Made by a program: the position numbers and the translations under genes | Assembly: GCA_023665245.1 (NCBI GenBank) | Contig: JAMPEH010000031.1 | Coordinates: 1-20,484, forward strand | Length of the DNA stretch: 20,484 bases | Reading direction: 5' to 3' | DNA from: Muribaculaceae bacterium | GTDB taxonomy: Bacteria; Pseudomonadota; Alphaproteobacteria; Rs-D84 | The notes under the pieces: generated by a model | What the model saw: the letters and a program-made list of their open reading frames with translations, nothing else | What the model was told of the DNA's origin: nothing | The model's database searches: none | Shown: in pieces, positions 1 through 5,227 of the stretch | Layout: every line of letters begins with the position of its first letter | How positions within the stretch are numbered: position 1 is the stretch's first letter

Positions 1-39
1 GGGAGCAGGGGGTCGAAGGTTCGAATCCTTTCACCCCGA
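1..39 (+). tRNA. tRNA-Pro, 3' part (5' end outside window)
   Basis: The window begins inside the anticodon loop. G1-G2-G3-A4 reads as positions 35-38, the 3' anticodon stem is 5-9, the five-base variable loop 10-14, the T arm 15-31 (GAAGG, loop TTCGAAT, CCTTT), the acceptor strand CACCCCG 32-38, and A39 is the discriminator base. GG at positions 35-36 decodes CCN codons, and an acceptor ending in G72-A73 implies the C1-G72 pair typical of bacterial tRNA-Pro. Base 34 is outside the window, so the isoacceptor is not fixed. CCA is not encoded, as is usual in Bacteroidota. The neighbouring inward-facing integrase gene suggests that this 3' end is the phage attachment core. Confidence 0.88.
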
Positions 40-44
40 CAATC

Positions 45-93
45 AAAAATCAACTCATTCACAAGCATTTATCTTATGAATGAGCTGATTTTT
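45..93 (+). terminator. Intrinsic terminator after tRNA-Pro
   Basis: Inverted repeat with arms at 48-61 and 77-90 (14 bp with one mismatch), 15-nt loop, extended by A-T pairs at 45-47 and 91-93 and ending in a T run. It lies directly downstream of the tRNA and would end the tRNA transcript before the prophage genes. Confidence 0.7.
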
Positions 94-139
94 ATATGTA
101 TATTTTGCTCCTAAATGCGTTTTTTATCGAAAACTAATG

Positions 140-177
140 CACATTTACTCACATTTAACCACATTTTAACACATAAA
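140..177 (+). repeat. 10-bp phased CACATTTA direct repeats, candidate integrase arm sites
   Basis: Four copies start at exactly 140, 150, 160 and 170: CACATTTA, CACATTTA, CACATTTT, CACATAAA. The spacing is about one helical turn, so all copies face the same side of the DNA. The position, between the tRNA end and the integrase start, is where arm-type sites for integrase or sites for an excisionase lie in other tRNA-integrated phages. The binding function is inferred. Confidence 0.55.
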
Positions 178-197
178 AACGTGCGCAAAACGTGCGC
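176..197 (+). promoter_or_regulatory. Tandem AAAACGTGCGC repeat before integrase
   Basis: Two exact 11-bp copies, 176-186 and 187-197. The second runs into GTGCGCAC (192-199), itself a perfect palindrome. They end 12 bp before the integrase start codon, so a bound protein could control integrase expression. A strict TAnnTTTG element is not present here; the closest is TATATTTTG around 99-107, which has one base too many. Confidence 0.45.
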
Positions 198-211
198 ACG
201 GCATAAATAGT

Positions 212-1432
212 ATGGCAACATCAAAATTATTTCTGGATAACAGGAGAACAAAAGGTGATGATGCGGCTCCCCTTAAATTAGCTATCCGAAACAACAGAAC
301 AACAACATTCATTAGCATTGGTATTTCTGTTCAACCATCTTATTGGGATAAAGATAACCTTAAGGTGTTGAATACGCATCCCATGTGTAAGGCATTGAAT
401 GCAAGAATTGCACGGTTCAAAGGGGAAGTGGATTTGCAATTAATGGACATTGTTGATAAAGGCGGTTCTAAGAAATTAACTGCAATAGAAATCAAGCATA
501 AGGTGCTTACGGTGCTTCGCCCGGAAGATTACGAGGACAGTAAGACTGGATTCATTGACTGTTTTAAAAAATTTATCGGCACTAAGAAAGGTAATACAAA
601 AGAGATATATTCTTTGACCCTATCAAAGATACTGGCATATTCCAATGATGAGAATATTAGCTATGATGACATTACAATTGATTGGCTGCATCGCTTTGAT
701 GCCTATATGGCTGAGACATCTCCGTCCAAAAACGCAAGGAATATCCATATGCGCAACATAAGGGCTGTCTTTAATTATGCTATCGATAATGAATATACTA
801 CGGCTTATCCATTCAGGAGATTTAAGATACATGCAGAAGAGACACGCAAGAGGTCTTTGTTAGTGGAGGAACTAAGGGAAATTTTTGAATACCCGGTAGA
901 AGACTATGCCGTCATATACCGAGATATGTTCAAGCTCATATTCATGCTTATTGGCATAAACGTAGTTGACCTGCACAGGCTGACCAAGATTAAAAGGGGC
1001 AGAATTGAGTATCGCAGGGCAAAGACAGGACGGCTGTATTCTATAAAAGTAGAGCCGGAAGCTATGAAGTTGATTGAAAAATATAAAGGTGACAAGGGAT
1101 TGCTTGTTATTGCCGACAGGTGGACTGACCATAAGAATTTCCGACATCAGATAAACAAAGCTCTACAACGCTTCGGCAAAGTGGAAAGGGTAGGGCAGGG
1201 AGGCAAGAAGATTGTTACTCCTGAATGGCCGGAGCTGACAACTTATTGGGCGCGTCACACATGGGCTACCATAGCTGCGGAGCTTGATATTCCTGATGCT
1301 GTTATCTCAGAAGCTCTTGGCCATTCAAGCGAGCATCATAACACGACTGAAATATATATAAGGAGAAATCAGAAGAAGGTTGACGAGGCTAACCGCAAGG
1401 TTTTGGACTGGGTGCTGTATGGCAAAAGATAA
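212..1432 (+). CDS. int: Tyrosine-family phage integrase
   Basis: 406 residues, a normal length for Bacteroidota phage integrases. Residues 1 to about 90 form an arm-binding domain (start MATSKLFLDNRR), about 110-200 an SAM-like core-binding domain, and about 215-400 the catalytic domain. Visible active-site residues are the lysine of the YRRAKTGR hairpin, R348 in WARHTWAT, H371 in LGHSS and the nucleophile Y382 in EIYIRRN. Two canonical residues differ: the first arginine is N250 (GINVVDL) and the histidine of the HxxR box is Y345. Such changes recur in Bacteroidota recombinases (IntDOT also lacks the first arginine), so the enzyme is probably active. It catalyses site-specific recombination between phage and the adjacent tRNA-Pro. 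It is transcribed into the prophage and converges with the late genes. Confidence 0.95.
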   Translation: MATSKLFLDNRRTKGDDAAPLKLAIRNNRTTTFISIGISVQPSYWDKDNLKVLNTHPMCKALNARIARFKGEVDLQLMDIVDKGGSKKLTAIEIKHKVLTVLRPEDYEDSKTGFIDCFKKFIGTKKGNTKEIYSLTLSKILAYSNDENISYDDITIDWLHRFDAYMAETSPSKNARNIHMRNIRAVFNYAIDNEYTTAYPFRRFKIHAEETRKRSLLVEELREIFEYPVEDYAVIYRDMFKLIFMLIGINVVDLHRLTKIKRGRIEYRRAKTGRLYSIKVEPEAMKLIEKYKGDKGLLVIADRWTDHKNFRHQINKALQRFGKVERVGQGGKKIVTPEWPELTTYWARHTWATIAAELDIPDAVISEALGHSSEHHNTTEIYIRRNQKKVDEANRKVLDWVLYGKR

Positions 1433-1530
1433 AAATTATGCCCCTGCTCACGCAGAGGCAATAATAACGCATATGACGAACATAAATTCATCACGCTGCA
1501 AAGTTAATCAATATTTCTGACATAATCATA

Positions 1531-1557
1531 AATTGTGCAATTAAAAAATGCACAATT
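1531..1557. terminator. Hairpin between convergent integrase and cassette
   Basis: A 9-bp perfect stem, AATTGTGCA (1531-1539) and TGCACAATT (1549-1557), with a 9-nt A-rich loop. It overlaps the stop codon of the - strand gene and lies about 100 bp past the integrase stop. A weak T-rich stretch follows on the + strand. It could act as a bidirectional terminator. The rest of 1433-1555 shows no gene. Confidence 0.4.
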
Positions 1558-1981
1558 ATATTTTCCATATTCGTTTTTGCTTTGGGCTGCGACACCCGCA
1601 TAGGTATCTGCCAATAGCCGGGTACATCTCCTCTGCTATCTTCCCGGCGAGGTAGCACACGTCCTCGCCCATGAGGTCGTAGCCGAGCGCGGAGCCTATC
1701 TGCGTGGCGAGGTGGTGCGACTCATGCACAAGCGAGTTGAGGAACTGCGGCTTCGACGAGGTGACGGAGATGACCAGCACGCTCACTCCATCGTCGGAGA
1801 AGCACAGCCCGGTGTTGAGGTTGCCCGACGAGAGGTTGCGGTACGCGCTTTCAAGGTTGCGCCCACGGCACCCGGCTCTTTCAAGCGTCCGCATTATCTC
1901 CTCCACCTCGAAGTGAGTGACAGCGAAGTAAGCCACAACAGTCCAGCCCACCTTGTCAAGGTATATCTCCTGCCGTATCAT
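1556..1981 (-). CDS. HExxH metallopeptidase-like phage protein
   Basis: 141 residues. The clear feature is LVHESHHLATQIG, an HExxH zinc-site motif with H86, E87 and H90, followed by a conserved-looking GEDVCYLAG where E106 could be a third ligand (16 residues after H90). The N-terminal half (about 1-80) has alternating hydrophobic residues suggesting a small sheet. There is no signal peptide or membrane segment. The C terminus carries CGC and a basic tail. Similar short proteins with HExHH occur in gut phages, without assigned function. It is the last gene of the late-strand cassette and its ATG overlaps the previous gene's stop (ATGA at 1978-1981), so translation is coupled. Proteolysis is inferred from the motif alone; the substrate is unknown. 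Confidence 0.8.
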   Translation of the reverse strand: MIRQEIYLDKVGWTVVAYFAVTHFEVEEIMRTLERAGCRGRNLESAYRNLSSGNLNTGLCFSDDGVSVLVISVTSSKPQFLNSLVHESHHLATQIGSALGYDLMGEDVCYLAGKIAEEMYPAIGRYLCGCRSPKQKRIWKI

Positions 1982-2400
1982 AGTATGTCATCCCATTCGA
2001 CACCAATACCCCGGAAGTCACAATCAACCAGCCAACGGCGGAATATATTGCCGCAGGGAAGCAGCGGATTGTCCACCACATCCTTTATGTGTTGCGCAAG
2101 TGTCTTCTCGTCGGGGATGCTTGATTTGTAGAGAGTGGCCTTGGCAAGGTTGGCGACATACACATAGTCGTAGCCAACATTCTGCTCCAGCTTGATGTTG
2201 TGCCTTGTCAGCAGCTCGTCAACCTGGTCTTTGGTGTAAGGTTCAATCGCCTCCATTTTTCCGGTGGCTGGATTGTGCTTGCGGAGTTTCCTGCAGGCCT
2301 CCTCATTAGCTTTCTTTGAGAAATGGTAGCCATAATTACGGAGATAAGACCTCATGCCGGAGGGTAGGTCTATCTCAAACATATCCAATGCTTCATTCAT
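1978..2400 (-). CDS. Conserved gut-phage hypothetical protein
   Basis: 140 residues from the start chosen here (MNEALDMFEIDLP). A longer start at 2424 exists but lies inside the hairpin at 2417-2453, and its eight extra residues (MPLHSLLY) look unlike the rest. The protein is soluble and mixed alpha/beta, with a conserved-looking order of motifs: LPSGMRSYLRNYGYHFSKKA near the start, EPYTKDQVDELL, then YDYVYVANLAKA and SSIPDE, and a WEDxI-like acidic end. I recognise the pattern as a recurrent hypothetical protein of Bacteroidales and other gut prophages; no catalytic residues are apparent. It is translationally coupled to the metallopeptidase-like gene by a 4-bp overlap, suggesting that the two act together. 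Confidence 0.82.
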   Translation of the reverse strand: MNEALDMFEIDLPSGMRSYLRNYGYHFSKKANEEACRKLRKHNPATGKMEAIEPYTKDQVDELLTRHNIKLEQNVGYDYVYVANLAKATLYKSSIPDEKTLAQHIKDVVDNPLLPCGNIFRRWLVDCDFRGIGVEWDDIL

Positions 2401-2416
2401 ATATAATAAAGAATGT

Positions 2417-2453
2417 AGGGGCAACTTGTCGAATTTATCGAAAGGTTGCCCCT
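2417..2453 (-). other. Intergenic hairpin inside the cassette
   Basis: Arms AGGGGCAAC (2417-2425) and GTTGCCCCT (2445-2453) pair over 9 bp, with a smaller inner TCGA/TCGA pairing (2428-2431, 2438-2441). On the - strand it follows the stop of the gene at 2461 and is followed by a T-rich stretch, so it may be a partial terminator or a processing site that lowers expression of the last two cassette genes. Confidence 0.5.
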
Positions 2454-2460
2454 TGGTTAA

Positions 2461-2754
2461 TTAATAGCGGTAACGACCGCGACCACTTCCCGGAACACCT
2501 CTGCGCTGTCCGAAGTCACTTTCTTCATCGTCGTAGTCTTCCTCGCGATAGCCCATGCGGTTGCCGTAGCCACCGCCACGATTTCCATAGCGGTTCCCAT
2601 AGCGAGAGCCGTAATTGCCGCGCTCGCCCATAGAGGACTCCTCGCAAAGCTCCTCGATACACTCCATGAGCTTGCCGCCGTGACGGAGCATCTTCTTGGC
2701 GTGTTCCTTCATTTCGTCGGCCTTGCGCTCTTCTATCTGAATCATATAACCCAT
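2461..2754 (-). CDS. Small protein with basic/acidic Tyr-Gly-Arg-rich tail
   Basis: 97 residues. Positions 1 to about 45 form an amphipathic helical head (MGYMIQIEERKADEMKEHA, then KKMLRHGGKLMECIEELCEE). From about 46 on the sequence is low complexity: repeats of YGNR, YGSR and GGGYGNR, then an acidic patch REEDYDDEESDF, and an RGRYRY end. Such Tyr/Gly/Arg tails are usually disordered and often bind nucleic acid or condense, but that is inference here. Similar MGYMI-starting small proteins recur in gut prophages beside the same neighbours. It starts 3 bp after the stop of the upstream gene, within one operon. Function unknown. Confidence 0.78.
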   Translation of the reverse strand: MGYMIQIEERKADEMKEHAKKMLRHGGKLMECIEELCEESSMGERGNYGSRYGNRYGNRGGGYGNRMGYREEDYDDEESDFGQRRGVPGSGRGRYRY

Positions 2755-2757
2755 AGT

Positions 2758-3306
2758 TTACTTGTTTTTAGAGGGTTTATCTTCTTTTGCGTTCTCTTTG
2801 CCCTCCTTGCTTTTGAGCAAGGCAATCAGTTCGGCCATTTGGTTCTGCTGGGTGTCAAGACGCAATTTTAATTCCGCAATCTCCTGTTCTTGACGCTGCT
2901 TCTCCGCAAATTCGGGATTAAGTGATTTGAGCATATCGTCGCAAGCCTTTACTACCTGTCGGTTGTAGTCTACGGAGTTGATTATGCCTATCGCCTGTTG
3001 TTTGAGATTATTGATTTCCGCGTTGATTGCATCGCGGCTGGTGGCAAGGATATACGGAGTCTTGACACCGTTTTGCTCATATTCCCACACATCGAGGTTG
3101 GCCGGAACTTTCGGAAACGCGCCCTGCTTGTCATCTACTTTCACTGTGAGGTCTACAAGCATCTCCGGCTGCTGCCCGAATGCCATCGCTCCCCATTTCG
3201 GAGTGGGTGCGCTTACGTTGACTATCGTGCCGACATTGACGCTTGGCACACCCTCGCGGTTGAGTATATAAAGGAGGGAGGAAGAACGCAATGAAGAAAA
3301 ACTCAT
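2758..3306 (-). CDS. Phage hypothetical protein with C-terminal coiled coil
   Basis: 182 residues. Positions 1 to about 95 look like a beta-rich globular domain with many Val, Pro and Trp (SVNVGTIVNVSAPTPKWGAM). From about 95 to 165 the sequence is helical and charged with heptad-like spacing (ALKQQAIGIIN-type, then QEQEIAELKLRLDTQQNQM), consistent with a coiled coil, and it ends in a Lys/Glu-rich tail. No signal peptide or enzyme motif is visible. It follows the gene at 3319 after 12 bp and precedes the next by 3 bp, so it is co-transcribed. The shape would suit an oligomeric structural or adaptor protein. I do not recognise a named family. Confidence 0.78.
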   Translation of the reverse strand: MSFSSLRSSSLLYILNREGVPSVNVGTIVNVSAPTPKWGAMAFGQQPEMLVDLTVKVDDKQGAFPKVPANLDVWEYEQNGVKTPYILATSRDAINAEINNLKQQAIGIINSVDYNRQVVKACDDMLKSLNPEFAEKQRQEQEIAELKLRLDTQQNQMAELIALLKSKEGKENAKEDKPSKNK

Positions 3307-3318
3307 GGTTGATAATTT

Positions 3319-3660
3319 TTAAGTTGTTGTGGTGGTTGTGGTGGCCGGGGCGTTGTATCGCCCTACAAGCTGAAGCCTGTTAGTCCGGGAATTGTAATAA
3401 ACGAGAATCAATCCCACAGACCCCGCTCCTCCGAAGTCGGCCACCGTTGCCTGTTCCCCGTTACTTGCAAGCACCTGAACCGTGCCGAACATCACCGGCA
3501 GCGTCTCCGCTGTGCCTGTGGGAATTGGCTGCTGCAAGTCTGCAAGAAGCAACCCTGTGAATGGGGCATTGCGGAAAGAGGGGAACGTGTACGACACGGC
3601 GTTTGCCGATGCAGTCACGCTCTGACTTTCTATGCCCCTTGTGCGTTCAAGAATAAACAT
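3319..3660 (-). CDS. Phage hypothetical protein ending in seven threonines
   Basis: 113 residues. The body (about 5-100) is beta-rich with a hydrophobic core pattern (FTGLLLADL, SVGLILVYYNS, LQLVGRY). The last seven residues are all Thr, encoded by ACN codons in the GT-rich tract at 3322-3345, which may be prone to slippage. Upstream spacing is 12 bp from the Gly-rich protein and downstream 12 bp to the coiled-coil protein. No signal peptide, membrane segment or catalytic motif is seen. The size and fold type would suit a small capsid- or virion-associated protein, but its place in the terminal cassette does not support one role over another. Confidence 0.75.
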   Translation of the reverse strand: MFILERTRGIESQSVTASANAVSYTFPSFRNAPFTGLLLADLQQPIPTGTAETLPVMFGTVQVLASNGEQATVADFGGAGSVGLILVYYNSRTNRLQLVGRYNAPATTTTTTT

Positions 3661-3672
3661 AGCCGTAGGGAT

Positions 3673-4671
3673 TTAGAATGCGTTGGTGAATCCGTTTGAC
3701 AATCCGGCAAGAGCGGCGGCATTGAAGAGATTGTACCCGCCGCAGAACCCGGTCGGAATCAGGCCGTACATCGCGTTGATTGAGTTGTTGACCGGAACGT
3801 AAGATTCGGGACAACTGATTTTCTTAACCGGAGGCTGGTTGCAAGCAATCTCGTTGAGTTGGTTGTAAATCGGTTGCAATTCGGCTTGACGCTCGCTCCT
3901 TGCGTTGGCAGCGGTGAGAGCCGCCGTAAGCGATGCAATCTCGCGGTCTTTGCGACTATCCTCCATTGCGTCGAGCTTGGCAAGTATCGCACGTGTGTTG
4001 TCGTTGGCATTCTGCTTCAACTGACAAGTCTGGTCGGCTGCGGCATACGCCACTGCCGAGAAGCCGCGCTCCTGACCGATAGCCACACTGTTGATTGCCC
4101 CGGTCAGAGCATTGGTCTGATTGAGGTTTGCAATCTGATTCTGATACCCCTGTTCGGTGATGAGCTGCTTCACGGAGCAGCAGCAGTCGCAGAGCTGACG
4201 GATTATGCCCTGGTCTCCGGCAGACACTGCGTTCATGATGCTCTGCGTGTTCATATTGTTGGAGTTTTGCAGATTGCATATGGCGGTCTGCACGGCATTG
4301 ATTGCACCCTGTACCGCATTGATGTCGCAGTTCAGCGTTCCGGCAAGAGCCTTGACCTCGCTTGTTCCGCCGGTGATTGCCGACATAAGGGCGTTCTGAC
4401 CCTGTATCGTGCTCAACTGCTCCTGAATGGCATCGAAGCGTGCCTGGTTGGAGCCTCCTCCACCGTTGCCTCCGTCGTTGCTACCGAAGAAGCCGCCGTT
4501 ACGGAAAGCGGAAAGGAATATGAGTGCCCACCAGGGACTGTTCCACATACCGTTGCCGCCCATCATGCCGCCGTTGCTCATCATCGAGCCGAGCATGGCA
4601 CCCTCCATGGCAGAGCCGCCGCCGAATGCGCCGCCCTGTTCAGGAAACGAGAAAATCTTTGTTTCTCCCAT
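3673..4671 (-). CDS. Gly/Met-rich gut-phage protein, first gene of terminal cassette
   Basis: 332 residues in four zones. About 1-45 is rich in Gly, Met and Ser; 46-60 is a short hydrophobic stretch (SPWWALIFLSAFR); 60-75 is Gly/Asn-rich; and about 75-270 is a long helical region rich in Gln, Asn and Ala, with a Cys cluster CDCCCS and a later C in DQTCQL. The C terminus (about 275-332) has several Cys and ends in an Asn/Ala/Gly-rich hydrophobic stretch. Proteins of this composition recur in gut prophages of several phyla, with no known function. The hydrophobic patch and the Gly-rich flank could let it insert in or bind a membrane or self-assemble; this is inference. It is preceded by its own promoter and operator-like palindrome and is therefore the lead gene of the cassette. 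Confidence 0.82.
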   Translation of the reverse strand: MGETKIFSFPEQGGAFGGGSAMEGAMLGSMMSNGGMMGGNGMWNSPWWALIFLSAFRNGGFFGSNDGGNGGGGSNQARFDAIQEQLSTIQGQNALMSAITGGTSEVKALAGTLNCDINAVQGAINAVQTAICNLQNSNNMNTQSIMNAVSAGDQGIIRQLCDCCCSVKQLITEQGYQNQIANLNQTNALTGAINSVAIGQERGFSAVAYAAADQTCQLKQNANDNTRAILAKLDAMEDSRKDREIASLTAALTAANARSERQAELQPIYNQLNEIACNQPPVKKISCPESYVPVNNSINAMYGLIPTGFCGGYNLFNAAALAGLSNGFTNAF

Positions 4672-4677
4672 ATGAAG

Positions 4678-4723
4678 ATAATTTTACGATGCGGAGCAAT
4701 ATTACTCCGTACCGCAAAATTAT
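4678..4723. repeat. 19-bp-arm inverted repeat carrying a promoter element
   Basis: Arms 4678-4696 and 4705-4723 are inverted copies with 3 differences in 19, all of which still allow G-U pairing in one strand's RNA; the spacer is 8 bp. The right arm carries the - strand TAATTTTG element, the left arm a near copy (TAATTTTA) facing the other way. The inner part (CGGAG with CTCCG) would fold as a hairpin in the cassette mRNA leader. Confidence 0.6.
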
Positions 4724-4739
4724 CGCTTATATAAGCGAT
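4715..4739 (-). promoter_or_regulatory. Cassette promoter with 18-bp palindromic operator
   Basis: On the - strand TAATTTTG (4722-4715) matches the Bacteroidota -7 element TAnnTTTG, giving a predicted start near 4708 and a leader of about 37 nt before the gene at 4671. No TTTG is found at the -33 position. Instead the spacer is filled by a perfect 18-bp palindrome, ATCGCTTAT/ATAAGCGAT (4722-4739), which touches the stop codon of the DnaA-like gene. A repressor or activator bound there would control the promoter directly. Confidence 0.6.
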
Positions 4740-5053
4740 TAATAAGTAGATATTTCGTTGTCTCTTCGCAATCTTTTCGCACAATGTTCGTAGTTTATTC
4801 GTATCATGCCGCTGACGGAGAGTCTGTCCTCAAAGTCACTCAAAATGTATTGCACATACCTCGGTGTAATGTGCATCAGCTCTGCTATCCGCGACGGATA
4901 ATAGCCACGGGTTTTCAATAATTTTACGCAGATCCACCGTGCGTCAACGGTCTCCATGTCGCTGCATCGCGACATGATTCTCCCTGCCGGAATGTCGGTC
5001 TCATGCGCGACAATCTCCAGCACTCTTGTCAAAATTTCTCTTGATTTTGACAT
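4739..5053 (-). CDS. DnaA C-terminal-domain-like helix-turn-helix protein
   Basis: 104 residues from the start used here (MSKSREILTRVLEIVAHE); a start at 5098 would add 15 residues of unlikely composition, and the chosen ATG has an A/G-rich leader (AAAGAAAGGGAAAAT) just before it. The body resembles DnaA domain IV: VxEIVxxEtdIpxgrImSrcsd, then VDARWICVKLL, then a helix-turn-helix YYPSRIAELMHITPRYVQYILS. In DnaA this domain binds origin boxes; phage copies without the ATPase domain are usually taken as DNA-binding regulators. It has no ATPase here. It sits between the spanin gene and the cassette, follows a large dyad (5101-5158) and precedes an 18-bp palindrome, both possible targets. Role as regulator is inferred. 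Confidence 0.78.
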   Translation of the reverse strand: MSKSREILTRVLEIVAHETDIPAGRIMSRCSDMETVDARWICVKLLKTRGYYPSRIAELMHITPRYVQYILSDFEDRLSVSGMIRINYEHCAKRLRRDNEISTY

Positions 5054-5100
5054 ATTTTCCCTTTCTTTAACACAACTTGGGGAACAAATACAGCGCACCC

Positions 5101-5158
5101 CACGTTGTAAGGTTACACAATTAAGAAATATTTCTCATCGTGTAATCCTCGCAACGTG
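5101..5158. promoter_or_regulatory. 58-bp nested dyad upstream of DnaA-like gene
   Basis: Outer arms CACGTTG (5101-5107) and CAACGTG (5152-5158) match exactly. Inner arms GGTTACAC (5111-5118) and GTGTAATCC (5140-5148) pair with one bulge. The centre holds the perfect palindrome GAAATATTTC (5125-5134). All are centred near 5129.5. It lies 48 bp before the DnaA-like start and could be a protein-binding site or an RNA stem-loop. Confidence 0.6.
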
Positions 5159-5171
5159 AGGCGAGTCTGCT

Positions 5172-5211
5172 CTTTGGGCCGTTTAGGTTTGATGAGTTAG
5201 ACGGCTCAAAG
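5172..5211. terminator. Hairpin after spanin gene
   Basis: Arms CTTTGGGCCGT (5172-5182) and ACGGCTCAAAG (5201-5211) pair over 11 bp with one G-T wobble and an 18-nt loop. It begins 17 bp past the spanin stop codon. There is no T run on the - strand, so if it terminates it does so weakly. Protection of the mRNA 3' end is an alternative. Confidence 0.4.
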
Positions 5212-5227
5212 ATTGCGGGGGTTACTT

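Noticed and set aside
623..1147. - strand frames within the integrase gene
   Set aside because: Fully contained in the integrase frame, no start context or homology-like features.
4678..4723. Invertible (phase-variable) promoter
   Set aside because: The arms are separated by only 8 bp and themselves contain the promoter element, and no invertase gene lies nearby; inversion would not switch orientation in a useful way.
3859..4734. Long + strand open frame of 291 codons opposite the Gly-rich gene
   Set aside because: It mirrors the - strand gene in codon-position pattern, has an implausible Cys/His/Ala-rich composition, and crosses the promoter/palindrome region; a shadow frame.
5054..5098. 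Longer start (5098) for the DnaA-like protein
   Set aside because: The added residues MRCICSPSCVKEREN are unlike the family, and the ATG at 5053 has a purine-rich leader.
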